DNA of 64,000 bases. Source: JAEYKI01 sp036679405. Its GTDB lineage: Bacteria > Bacillota > Clostridia > Christensenellales > Christensenellaceae. The translations under genes and the position numbers were made by a program. Below, piece by piece: positions 9,501 through 16,894 of the stretch. Location: assembly GCA_036679405.1 (NCBI GenBank), contig JAVBVZ010000015.1, positions 1 to 64,000 on the forward strand, in the 5' to 3' direction. The notes under the pieces were generated by a model. It saw only the letters and a list, made by a program, of their open reading frames with translations. It did no database searches and had not been told where the DNA came from. Position 1 is the first letter of the stretch; the number at the start of each line of letters is the position of its first letter.

Positions 9501-11053
9501 AGGTACAGCATCTGCGGTTTTTCGGAAAGCACCGCCAAAGGGGAATCCATTCCCATCGCGCCCACCGGGTCCGAGCCCTGTGCGGCCATAGGAAGCAGAA
9601 TCTTATTAATATCCTCATAAGTGTAACCGTATGCCTTTTGCTGCTGAAGCAGGTTTGCGGCAGGCGCAGGTGTTTCCCCCTTGCCTTCAGGCAGATCATT
9701 TAAAGAAAAGATATGCTTTTTGTTCCATTCTTTAAAAGGATGGGCCGCCGCCGCACCCATCTTGATTTCTTCATCAGAGATAATGCGTTTTTCCCTCGTA
9801 TCGATCAGCAGCATTCTTCCGGGTTCCAACCGGCCTTTATATTCCACATTGTCGGGACGTATGTCCACAACCCCGACTTCGGAAGCCAGAATCACCCGCC
9901 TGTCTTTGGTTACATAATACCGTGAGGGCCGAAGACCGTTCCGGTCCAGCACCCCGCCAATAACGTCACCGTCGGTAAAGCCAATGGCCGCCGGACCGTC
10001 CCAGGGTCCCATGATCCAGTTTTGGAACTTATAAAATTCCTTCTTTTCTTCAGGCATCAGGTCGTTTTTCTCCCACGGCTCGGGAATCATCATCATAACG
10101 GCCAACGGAAGCGAACGTCCCGTCATATACATAAACTCAAGGTTATTGTCAAACATTGAAGAATCCGAACCGGTTTCGTCAATGATCGGATACACTTTGG
10201 ACATATCGTCAAACAAGGCGGAATCAATTACTTTCTGCCGTGCACGCGTCCAGTTTACATTTCCGCGGATGGTATTGATCTCGCCGTTATGCACCAAAAA
10301 CCGGTTGGGATGCGCGCGCTCCCAGCTTGGGAACGTATTGGTGGAAAACCGCGAATGGACCATGGCCAGCGCAGATACAAAATCCAAATCGGAAATATCT
10401 ATGTAAAAACTTCTGAGCTGCTCAGCCGTCAGCATACCTTTATAAACAATGGTCTTTGCGGAAAGACTCGCTATAAAGAAAGAACTTCCCTTTTCCTCGC
10501 TCATGGGCACGATGATCTTTTCGGCCAATTTGCGGATCACATACAGCTTACGCTCAAAATCCATCCCTTCGGCCACATCGTCGCTTTTTCCTATGAAAAC
10601 CTGAATAAAATGCGGCATGGCCTCTTTTGCCGTCTCTCCCACCGCCGTTTTGTCAATAGGCACTTCGCGCCATCCCAAAACTTTTTGTCCTTCGTCCCCG
10701 ACGATTTTTTCAAACGTCTCCATCTGGGTTTGCCTGAAAGCGTCATATTTATGGGTAAAAAACATCCCGACGCCGTAACATCCTTTTTTAGGCAAATCAA
10801 ATCCCAGGACTTTGCATTCCCGTTTAAAAAAATCGTGCGGTATCTGAACCATGATCCCGGCGCCGTCGCCTGTATTGGCGTCCGCCCCGCTGGCACCCCG
10901 GTGGCTTAAATTTTCAAGAACGGTCAGCGCATCATCCACAATTTCGTGACTCTTCATTCCGTCAATATTGACCACGAACCCCATGCCGCACGCGTCATGC
11001 TCCATTGCCGGATCATACAGACCCTGACTATTTGGCAAATGATTATATTGCAT
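6503..11053 (-). CDS. gltB: Glutamate synthase large (alpha) subunit
   Basis: 1516 residues, the normal size. The class II amidotransferase nucleophile Cys22 is in HDACGMGFV, so a propeptide of 21 residues is expected to be removed. The central and FMN-binding synthase domains follow, with GGKSNTGEGGEDPERF, GAKPGEGGQLPG and GYDGGTGASPLTS. The 3Fe-4S cysteines are in CVMMRVCNLNTCPVG, and the C-terminal GXGXG beta-helix contains GGVGRNFAAGMSGG. It hydrolyses glutamine and channels ammonia to 2-oxoglutarate. A TATAAT sits 28-33 bases upstream of the start codon, but no good -35 box was found. No ANTAR-type hairpin was seen in its leader, unlike the glutamine synthetase and amt genes at 54-58 kb. 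Confidence 0.97.
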   Translation of the reverse strand: MQYNHLPNSQGLYDPAMEHDACGMGFVVNIDGMKSHEIVDDALTVLENLSHRGASGADANTGDGAGIMVQIPHDFFKRECKVLGFDLPKKGCYGVGMFFTHKYDAFRQTQMETFEKIVGDEGQKVLGWREVPIDKTAVGETAKEAMPHFIQVFIGKSDDVAEGMDFERKLYVIRKLAEKIIVPMSEEKGSSFFIASLSAKTIVYKGMLTAEQLRSFYIDISDLDFVSALAMVHSRFSTNTFPSWERAHPNRFLVHNGEINTIRGNVNWTRARQKVIDSALFDDMSKVYPIIDETGSDSSMFDNNLEFMYMTGRSLPLAVMMMIPEPWEKNDLMPEEKKEFYKFQNWIMGPWDGPAAIGFTDGDVIGGVLDRNGLRPSRYYVTKDRRVILASEVGVVDIRPDNVEYKGRLEPGRMLLIDTREKRIISDEEIKMGAAAAHPFKEWNKKHIFSLNDLPEGKGETPAPAANLLQQQKAYGYTYEDINKILLPMAAQGSDPVGAMGMDSPLAVLSEKPQMLYLYFKQLFAQVTNPPIDGIREEIVTSSSILLGTSGNLLDPDKENTASILLEHPILTNSQLAQIKQLHSEIFRSRTISILYKAAHGAVGMERAIRSIYRQADQAIQDGCNIIILSDRGMNADYAAVPALLASSGLHYHLIRKEIRTKVGLVLESGEPREVHHFCTLVGYGVTAINPYIAFETVQDLSRKGLLEDLTPEQAEKNYIKASYKGMLKVLTKMGISTIRSYHGAQIFEAVGLRKDLVDRFFTHTPSRLEGIGFEEVAMENAMRHDSAFADNPLYAESLESGGVFQCKDDGEEHLYNPETIYMLQKACREGDYALFKEYSGKINGEIYTLRSLLEFGEAKAIPIEEVESEDAIVRRFKTGAMSYGSISKEAHEALAIAMNRLGGKSNTGEGGEDPERFKLLPSGDSKKSAIKQVASGRFGVTSEYLVSAQEIQIKMAQGAKPGEGGQLPGRKVYPAIAKVRHSTPGVDLISPPPHHDIYSIEDLAELIHDLKNANRDARINVKLVSEVGVGTIATGVAKGKADVILISGYDGGTGASPLTSIKNAGLPWELGLSETHQTLVLNRLRDRVVLETDGKLLTGRDVVIAAMLGAEEFGFSTTPLIALGCVMMRVCNLNTCPVGIATQDEQLRKCFTGKPEYVENFMRFIAREMREIMAHLGFRSINEMVGRTDMLRVRENIHNWKASKLDLSRVLHQPYAGSDVGRYHTQAQDHMLSKSLGMKKLLRMCKPALEENKLIRARLKIHNVDRVVGTLVGSEISKKYGAAGLPDETIHLDFAGSAGQSFGAFLPKGITLELEGDSNDYIGKGLSGGRIIVYPPRESGFEPEKNILIGNVAFYGATDGEAYINGIAGERFCVRNSGAHAVVEGVGDHGCEYMTGGRAVILGGVGRNFAAGMSGGIAYILDLDERYCNKSMVLLEEFESKQETEEVRDMIQKHVEYTNSPLGRKVLEDWKTYEKRITRVIPKDYKKMMKNIEQAKREGLKGEAALMAAFEMSLK

Positions 11054-11232
11054 ATTTCATCCCTTTACTTGTCATTTTAAATTATATCCTTATGATTTTA
11101 TCACAACTTGCAGTATTTTGTTATAAGTTTTTTTAAAAAAATTAACTTTAAAAGCAGTTTTTTTGAAGTCCGGAAGCTCCCGTTCCGTTTTTTTAAGATA
11201 AACCCGCACTTTTTCGATTTGCAAGATTCAAA

Positions 11233-12153
11233 TTAAAATGTTTCATTTTTGTCAAATACTATTGTTGTTTTTTTTAAGTCGTATCCTACGGAAACATTTT
11301 TAAAAATGCGCTGCGCGCTTGCAAGAAAATCTTCCGGTTTTTTTAAAGAAGGACTAAAGTGCGTCAGCCAAAGCGCTCCGCAGCCCCCGCGCGCCGCCAG
11401 TTCGGCTGCTTCTCCAAAGGTCATATGCTTTTTTTTGGCCGCTTCGGCCCTTCTCTCGTCCTCTCCATAGATCCCTTCGCACACCAGCAGATCAGAGGCG
11501 GAGCAAAGTTCCGTAACCGCGTCCGTCGGACGGGTATCCGTGCAATAGGATATTTTAATCCCTTTACGCGGCGGGCCCAAAACCATGTCCGGCCGGTATT
11601 CTTTTCCTTTATATTCTATCCTCTCGCCTCGCTGCAAACGGTTCCACCAAATAACAGGCAGCCCCAGCGCCTGCGCCTTGCTTACATCAAAGCGCCCCGG
11701 CCGCCGCACCTCCAGACTGTATGCAAGGCATGGAATTCCGTGGTCGGCAGGCACACTGCGTAAAAAAATGTCTCCCATACAAAATGCTTCCGCAGTATCC
11801 GTTCTTTCCAGAATGATAAGCTCGTACGGCAACGCCGGCACGATGACGGTCAGCCCCCGCACCACTTGCAGGAGACCGGGCGGTCCGATAAGGATAAGAG
11901 GCTCTGTTTTCCCACTGTTTGCAAGCGTGAGCAAAAGCCCCGGCAGGCCTGCGATATGGTCCGCATGCATGTGGGTAAAACAAATGGCGCGTATGCCCTT
12001 AAATCCCCAGCCGGCCCGCTTGATCTGCACTTGCGTGCCTTCCCCGCAGTCCACCAATATAAGGCCGCCTGCCGTTCTGCAAAGCAGCGCCGAAAGTTTC
12101 CGTTCGGGCAGCGGCATCATGCCGCCGCACCCCAGTAAACATACATCCATCAT
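11233..12153 (-). CDS. rnz: Ribonuclease Z
   Basis: 306 residues of the metallo-beta-lactamase fold. The zinc motif FTHMHADHIAGLPG lies at about residues 59-72. DCGEGTQVQ precedes it, and the later ligand histidines are in ADHGI and LTHFSPS, as in tRNase Z. It removes tRNA 3' trailers by endonucleolytic cleavage. It lies 32 bases after the amidase gene in the same orientation and is probably co-transcribed. The ribosome site is poor. An adjacent ATG pair leaves the start uncertain by one codon. Confidence 0.9.
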   Translation of the reverse strand: MMDVCLLGCGGMMPLPERKLSALLCRTAGGLILVDCGEGTQVQIKRAGWGFKGIRAICFTHMHADHIAGLPGLLLTLANSGKTEPLILIGPPGLLQVVRGLTVIVPALPYELIILERTDTAEAFCMGDIFLRSVPADHGIPCLAYSLEVRRPGRFDVSKAQALGLPVIWWNRLQRGERIEYKGKEYRPDMVLGPPRKGIKISYCTDTRPTDAVTELCSASDLLVCEGIYGEDERRAEAAKKKHMTFGEAAELAARGGCGALWLTHFSPSLKKPEDFLASAQRIFKNVSVGYDLKKTTIVFDKNETF

Positions 12154-12185
12154 AAAGGTCCACCCCGGCGTATCTCTGAAAAATC

Positions 12186-12986
12186 TTAAGGATTTTCAGA
12201 AGACCCAAAATAATTTGCGCAGCCGTCGGCTATGGCCTGCGCCACCTTTTGCTGGTAGGTGCCGGATAAAAGCATCTGCTCTTCGGCCGCATTGCTGATA
12301 AATCCGCACTCGACAATCACACAGGGCTGTGCGCCGCTTTCAAGAATATACAAATCTTCGCTTCGCGCACAATTTTCGGACTTTGGCGCAAGTCTCTCTA
12401 TCAAACTGGCCTGGATTGCTTTTGCCAGTTCTTCCCCCTGCACGGACCCCGGCATAAAAAGTACAAGCGGGCCGGATACCTCCGGGTTTTCCGCCGTATT
12501 CATATGAATGCTCACCACAATGTCCGACCCGCTGTTTTGAATCATGGTGCGCCTTTTTTGCATATCTTCGTCTTTGCTTTCCGCAAGAGCCCCGCCGTCT
12601 TCCCGGGTCATGATCACGTCGGCTCCTGCTGCTTCAAGATCTTCACACAGAAAAAGCGTTACCGCCAGATTCATGTCGTCTTCGTACGCTCCGCTTACCC
12701 CGATCGCCCCCACGTCAAAACCGCCGTGTCCTGCGTCCAGTAAAATCTTTTTGCCCAAAAGCGGACTCTCTGCTTCCACAAAATCGGAAGGCGCACCGGA
12801 TACGTTTTCATCCGGCTGCGCGGCAGGGCATCCCCAAAAATGAACGGCCAAGAATATGCCTGCTACAATACATGCCGCCAAAATCACTGAACGGACAAAT
12901 TTTGTTTTGTTCAGTCTCTTCCCGCGGCTTTTGGGGGGCACGGCGCTTTCGCCGATCTTCCGTCTGTCCGGATAAATTTTTTTCAT
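12186..12986 (-). CDS. N-acetylmuramoyl-L-alanine amidase (Amidase_3), membrane anchored
   Basis: 266 residues from the ATG at 12986, chosen because AAGGAAG lies seven bases upstream; the frame remains open to 13124. A basic N-terminus (about 32 residues) precedes one hydrophobic segment around residues 33-50, which suggests a signal anchor. The catalytic domain begins ILLDAGHGGFDVGAIG. It contains the zinc ligands H (DAGHGG), E (AYEDDMN region) and H (VSIHMN), with the catalytic Glu in VIVECGFISN. It cleaves the amide between MurNAc and the peptide stem outside the membrane. It resembles CwlD-type amidases. Its neighbours give no spore-specific hint. Confidence 0.88.
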   Translation of the reverse strand: MKKIYPDRRKIGESAVPPKSRGKRLNKTKFVRSVILAACIVAGIFLAVHFWGCPAAQPDENVSGAPSDFVEAESPLLGKKILLDAGHGGFDVGAIGVSGAYEDDMNLAVTLFLCEDLEAAGADVIMTREDGGALAESKDEDMQKRRTMIQNSGSDIVVSIHMNTAENPEVSGPLVLFMPGSVQGEELAKAIQASLIERLAPKSENCARSEDLYILESGAQPCVIVECGFISNAAEEQMLLSGTYQQKVAQAIADGCANYFGSSENP

Positions 12987-13122
12987 GTCTTCTTCCTTGG
13001 GTACATGATGATCAAATTCTGTTTCTCCTATACTATACGCGCATGATTTTATAAAAACAAGCTGCCCTGCCCTTTTTACAATTTTTCCTATATTGATTTC
13101 TAAACACGGTACAGCGATCGGC

Positions 13123-13157
13123 AAAAAAATCTCCGCTTATTCTCATATAAGCGGAGA
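13123..13157 (-). terminator. Terminator of the membrane LuxR-type gene
   Basis: TCTCCGCTTAT / ATAAGCGGAGA form an 11 bp perfect stem. On the minus strand it is followed by seven T. It begins 22 bases after the regulator stop. Confidence 0.85.
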
Positions 13158-13179
13158 CAGCCTGCTTTGCGGCCTGCGG

Positions 13180-14571
13180 CTAATGTCCTAATTTTTTTAT
13201 CATATCTGCCCTGCTGCTCACATCCAGTTTGTAATATATATTTTGTATGTGCGTTTTTACAGTATTTTCGCTTAAGAAAAGCTCGCTCGCAATCATCCGG
13301 TATGTATACCCTTTGCGCAAAAGAGCAACGATCTGAGACTCACGGCCGGTCAGGCCAAACAAACTTTCAATATCTCCTGCCGGTACATCAGTATCAGCGG
13401 ACGGTCCCGTCAAAAACACATGGCCTTTAAGAACGGAAGCAAAATATTTATGCAGCGGCGGAAGGATCACCAGCGCTGCACATACCGCGGTAAGCGCGGC
13501 CAAAGACGGGTCTATAAGGCCGCTTTTCCCTATGAGCTCTCCGGTCAGCACGCCCAGTATATTCGCCGCCAGGCCAAACCCAAGTATTCTGGCAGGATTT
13601 TTGCCCAAATCCAGCATTTCACCCAGTATGCTCCACCAAAAAAGGTCGTTCACGCCACAGGCGCCCAAAAGCAACGTATTGATGATCAGATAGCTCTGTA
13701 CGGAACGGTCCAGCACCATAAAGGCAATAAAGGAAAATCCGATCATCGCCAGCGCCGCAAACAGCAAAAAAGTACGGTTTACAGTCCTGGGCATGACTTT
13801 CATTACAATCAAAGCGGCAATATACGGCACGGCCCAATACAGGCTTACCAGCCAATCCACATCCGCAAAAGCGGGATTCACCACTTCGAACATCAGTCCT
13901 GAAGTGATGGTGATGGTTACAATAAATACGCAAAGCAATGCCAGGGGTTTTGCGGTCCCGGGGATTTTTTCTTTTTTCCCGGCATATCCGGCTTCCACCG
14001 GCTTTGGGGCTCCGGCAGGCAAACCGGCTGACAGAAAAAGGGCTGCGCCCAATAATACAATGGTGCACAATAGTCCCAGATAGGGAGAAATATAAATTGC
14101 AATTTGATTAACGGCGATCATCAAAGCTGCCGAATAAATGAGCACGTCCGCCGCGGTTTTTATACGTTCCCCCCGTGGCGTGCAGCTTTTAAAATAAAAG
14201 CCCCAGGCAGAAGTGCAAAGGCCCGCAAGAAAAGAAACCGCAAACAAAGCGGGCGTCCACGCATTCGAAGGTTTAAAAAAGAAAACGGCAGATCCCGCCA
14301 TGCAGCCTAAAATGGAAAAAAACAAAACCGGCTTGGCCATTCTTTCCGTACGGACAAAAAAACCGCCCATGAGCAATCCTGCCATTACAATGGTCATGGC
14401 GCCCATCAGCAGCCCGTCGGGATCAATATTAAAAAGAGCGGCAAGCGAATAAAAAACCTGCCCTTCATAAGGAAAAGAAATCTGCCAGGCGCTGAACAAA
14501 GCAAACACGGCTATGGAAAGCTTCCGGCTGCTTAGGGAATTCAAGCGGCTGCTTAAAATAAATTCCGGCAT
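13180..14571 (-). CDS. Membrane-embedded LuxR-type transcription regulator
   Basis: 463 residues. About residues 1-390 form a string of roughly twelve hydrophobic segments with transporter-like repeats. The last 65 residues are a LuxR/GerE helix-turn-helix: LTGRESQIVALLRKG, then SELFLSENTVKTHIQNIYYKL. The DNA-binding domain must therefore face the cytoplasm while tethered to the membrane. Such 12-segment LuxR proteins are known mainly from Coriobacteria and some Clostridia, where they regulate neighbouring genes. It is transcribed away from phoH. Its target and ligand are not evident. Its promoter and a nearby 17 bp inverted repeat are listed separately. Confidence 0.85.
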   Translation of the reverse strand: MPEFILSSRLNSLSSRKLSIAVFALFSAWQISFPYEGQVFYSLAALFNIDPDGLLMGAMTIVMAGLLMGGFFVRTERMAKPVLFFSILGCMAGSAVFFFKPSNAWTPALFAVSFLAGLCTSAWGFYFKSCTPRGERIKTAADVLIYSAALMIAVNQIAIYISPYLGLLCTIVLLGAALFLSAGLPAGAPKPVEAGYAGKKEKIPGTAKPLALLCVFIVTITITSGLMFEVVNPAFADVDWLVSLYWAVPYIAALIVMKVMPRTVNRTFLLFAALAMIGFSFIAFMVLDRSVQSYLIINTLLLGACGVNDLFWWSILGEMLDLGKNPARILGFGLAANILGVLTGELIGKSGLIDPSLAALTAVCAALVILPPLHKYFASVLKGHVFLTGPSADTDVPAGDIESLFGLTGRESQIVALLRKGYTYRMIASELFLSENTVKTHIQNIYYKLDVSSRADMIKKLGH

Positions 14572-14654
14572 CCATTATACCTTGCAGACACCGCTAAAAG
14601 CCTTTTGAGCCGAGGTGCCGCACCCTTTGGCAAGATAAGGTATTTATTGCTTTT

Positions 14655-14682
14655 ATTATATAGTATTCCTGTAAATTTTCAA
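14655..14682 (-). promoter_or_regulatory. Sigma-A type promoter of the membrane LuxR-type gene
   Basis: On the minus strand, -35 TTGAAA (14682-14677), a 16-base spacer and -10 TATAAT (14660-14655), about 85 bases upstream of the start codon. Confidence 0.6.
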
Positions 14683-14712
14683 TACGTTCCGTCAAACTTA
14701 ACATTTGCAAAT

Positions 14713-14729
14713 TGTAAAAATATTTTACA
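14713..14729. promoter_or_regulatory. 17 bp inverted repeat, candidate operator
   Basis: TGTAAAA-ATA-TTTTACA lies between the membrane LuxR-type promoter and the plus-strand leader before phoH. It is a good candidate site for that regulator or another dimeric repressor. Confidence 0.4.
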
Positions 14730-14788
14730 TCTTCAAGGTAGAATTATCTGAAACTTTCATTTATAATAAGGTTTAAGGAGAAGAAAGC

Positions 14789-14923
14789 ATGGAAAGTGTC
14801 CAAGCGCTTCACAAAAGTTTTCACGCTTTGATGCCACAACCGTCGGCTATCGCAATTCCTTTCTGTCTCCCGTTTTTTCAAGATACTAAAAAGACCGCAG
14901 CGCTGCGCGCTGCGGTCTTTTGA
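14789..14923 (+). CDS. Putative 44-residue leader peptide overlapping a terminator
   Basis: ATG preceded by AAGGAG with an eight-base gap, and by TATAAT at 14762-14767. The predicted peptide has no recognisable family. Its last 11 or so codons and its stop run through the perfect terminator stem at 14889-14921. That overlap is unusual for a real protein and fits either a leader peptide whose translation affects termination or a chance open frame. It sits 72 bases before phoH on the same strand. Confidence 0.4.
   Translation: MESVQALHKSFHALMPQPSAIAIPFCLPFFQDTKKTAALRAAVF
14889..14921 (+). terminator. Strong hairpin terminator/attenuator before phoH
   Basis: A 14 bp perfect stem (AAAAGACCGCAGCG / CGCTGCGGTCTTTT), five-base loop, ending in TTTT. 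It is symmetric enough to work on both strands. It lies between the leader frame and phoH, with no plus-strand gene other than the leader ahead of it. Confidence 0.7.
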
Positions 14924-14995
14924 TATTCGCTCCCCAACAGCAAAACTTTGGGGCTGCAGATCAAATCCGACCGCTGAAGTTTACGGAGGTATGCT

Positions 14996-16363
14996 ATGAC
15001 AAAAAATTATGTACTGGACACAAACGTTCTTATCCAATCCCCAAGCGCACTCCTGTCTTTTGAAGACAATAAGATTACGCTTCCTCTGGCCGTACTGGAA
15101 GAACTGGACCGTCTTAAATCGGAAGAAGGCGAACGCGGCCTCAGTGCCCGCCAGGTGATCCGTTTTTTAGAACATCTCCGTCAGACGGGCAGTCTCTTTG
15201 AAGGCGTCCCCTTAGAATCAGGCGGCAGTCTTAAAATTGAATCCAATTTTTCCGCGGTTGACCTTCCTGCCGGTTTTCACAAAGATACCAGCGATAACCG
15301 CATTTTAAAAGTATGCAAAGGACTTACCGAATCGGGAGAAAAGGTTGTTCTCGTAACCAAAGACATCATTGTCCGTTTAAAAGCGCAAATGCTGGGCATC
15401 CCGGCCGAAGACTTCACTACCGAGCAGTCCCCGCGCCTCGAAGAGCAGTATACGGGCCGTATGGACATATACGCACCGGCCGAATGCCTTTCAGAGTTCA
15501 AAAAAAAAGGCCTCCCGCCCGAGGCCCTTTATATTATGAACAAAACCAAAAAAGAAACAATCTCCCCCATACCCAACCAATTTTTTATCATCCATTCGGA
15601 TACGGACGATAAGAAAACGCTGCTTGGCCGCTTCAACGGCCGGATGGTAGTTCCGCTGGCTTCTCTGAAAGCCGAGCCTTTTGGCGTTCATCCCAAGAAC
15701 GTCGGACAACGGTTTTTACAGGAAGCGCTTATGCAGGATGCAGATACGGCTCCTCTGGTGATCGTAAAAGGGGTGGCAGGCACGGCTAAGACTTTTTACT
15801 CACTGGCGGCCGGCCTGGAACAGACCCTTGAATCAACCACCAAGCGCTACCGGAAAATCCTGATCACGCGGCCCAATGTCCAGTTTGACGAACAGATCGG
15901 TTTTCTTCCCGGAACGGAACAGGAAAAAATAGCGCCCTTCCTCCGCCCGGTGATCGATAATCTTGAAATACTGGTGGACCGGAACGAAAAAGAGCGTTAC
16001 GCCAACGAAAAAGAACTGCGCGACAAGATAGACGAACTCTTTGACCGTGGCGTTATTACCGCCGAAGCCATGAATTTTATGCGCGGCCGCTCCATCACCC
16101 ATACTTATCTTATCATAGACGAAGCGCAAAACCTGACCCCAAAACAGGTCAAAGGGATCGTGACCCGTGTAGGCCGCGGCACTAAGGTCATCTTGCTGGG
16201 AGATCCTCACCAGATAGACAATCCCCTGCTGGACGAACGGACCAACGGGCTTTCCTATGCCTCTGAAAAAATGCGGGGCTCCGCCCTTTGCTTCCAGCTT
16301 ACCCTAATGCCGGACGAATGCGAACGCTCCGCCCTGGCTTTTGACGCCACCCAGAGAATGTAG
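14996..16363 (+). CDS. PIN-PhoH family ATPase/ribonuclease (PhoH2-like)
   Basis: 455 residues. The N-terminal PIN nuclease domain (about 1-130) shows acidic residues in YVLDTNVLIQ (D8) and VLEELDRLK. The C-terminal PhoH P-loop ATPase has the Walker A-like VKGVAGTAKTFYSLAAG near residue 260 and the Walker B-like TYLIIDEAQNLTPKQ near residue 370. PIN-PhoH proteins are RNA-unwinding ribonucleases or RNA-processing factors. ACGGAGG lies six bases before the ATG. The stop is only five bases from the stop of the convergent hxlR-type gene. Confidence 0.9.
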   Translation: MTKNYVLDTNVLIQSPSALLSFEDNKITLPLAVLEELDRLKSEEGERGLSARQVIRFLEHLRQTGSLFEGVPLESGGSLKIESNFSAVDLPAGFHKDTSDNRILKVCKGLTESGEKVVLVTKDIIVRLKAQMLGIPAEDFTTEQSPRLEEQYTGRMDIYAPAECLSEFKKKGLPPEALYIMNKTKKETISPIPNQFFIIHSDTDDKKTLLGRFNGRMVVPLASLKAEPFGVHPKNVGQRFLQEALMQDADTAPLVIVKGVAGTAKTFYSLAAGLEQTLESTTKRYRKILITRPNVQFDEQIGFLPGTEQEKIAPFLRPVIDNLEILVDRNEKERYANEKELRDKIDELFDRGVITAEAMNFMRGRSITHTYLIIDEAQNLTPKQVKGIVTRVGRGTKVILLGDPHQIDNPLLDERTNGLSYASEKMRGSALCFQLTLMPDECERSALAFDATQRM

Positions 16364-16368
16364 GTTTA

Positions 16369-16710
16369 TCATCCCCATTGCGCGCCCCACAGTTTCATGG
16401 CTTTTATGACAGGCATAAGGCTTTTTCCTTTTTCAGTCAGGGAATATTCCACTGTGGGGGGCACGGTGGGGTATGCCGTTCTGCGCACGATCTCTTTTTC
16501 TTCCAGTTGTTTTAAACGAACGGAAAGTGTTTTAGGGCTCACCCCTGCCAGAGATTTCCTTAATTCTCCAAACCGCTTTACGCCTTCGGAAAGATCGCGT
16601 ATGATTAAAAACGTCCACTTTCCGCCCAGGACCTCCAGCGCTTTCTCTATGGAACACTCCACCCCTTCCGGACAACCGCATATATCCTTTTTCACCGATT
16701 CGTTTTTCAA
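16369..16710 (-). CDS. HxlR-family transcription regulator
   Basis: 113 residues starting at TTG 16710, with GAGGCGG a few bases upstream. This is a winged helix protein of the HxlR/DUF24 group: CSIEKALEVLGGKWTFLIIRDL, RFGELRKSLAGVSPKTLSVRLKQLE, then the wing EYSLTEKGKSL. Three N-terminal cysteines (ICGCPEGVEC) could act as a thiol or aldehyde sensor, as in other DUF24 regulators. It is divergent from the alcohol dehydrogenase/aldo-keto reductase pair, which are its likely targets in an aldehyde or electrophile response. Confidence 0.9.
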   Translation of the reverse strand: MKNESVKKDICGCPEGVECSIEKALEVLGGKWTFLIIRDLSEGVKRFGELRKSLAGVSPKTLSVRLKQLEEKEIVRRTAYPTVPPTVEYSLTEKGKSLMPVIKAMKLWGAQWG

Positions 16711-16753
16711 AAAACCGCCTCGCTTTCATTTGAAAGTTCATTAGTATCTTTTT

Positions 16754-16780
16754 TGTAACTATATGACAAACATGTAACTA
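16754..16780. promoter_or_regulatory. Direct repeats in the hxlR-type/adh intergenic region, candidate operator
   Basis: TGTAACTA occurs twice (16754-16761 and 16773-16780), 19 bases apart start to start, about two helical turns. On the minus strand they flank a possible -35 TTGTCA (16770-16765). Members of this family are known to use repeated sites upstream of their targets. Confidence 0.4.
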
Positions 16781-16894
16781 CTTTTTTTATTGTACCATCA
16801 TTGCTATAATAATAACAAGTCGTCCCACCGGCGCGCGCTGCAGCCTTTTTTGGTGGCGGCAGCACACATTTACCAAATATGAAAGGTGTATGAT

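Noticed and set aside
8108..9703. 531-codon plus-strand open frame
   Set aside because: It lies wholly antisense within gltB, whose protein sequence is fully conserved; no ribosome site or family match. Shadow of the gltB codon pattern.
11054..11232. ANTAR-type hairpin in the gltB leader
   Set aside because: Looked for because glutamate synthase would be a logical target; no stem with an AxxGxx hexaloop overlapping a terminator was found.
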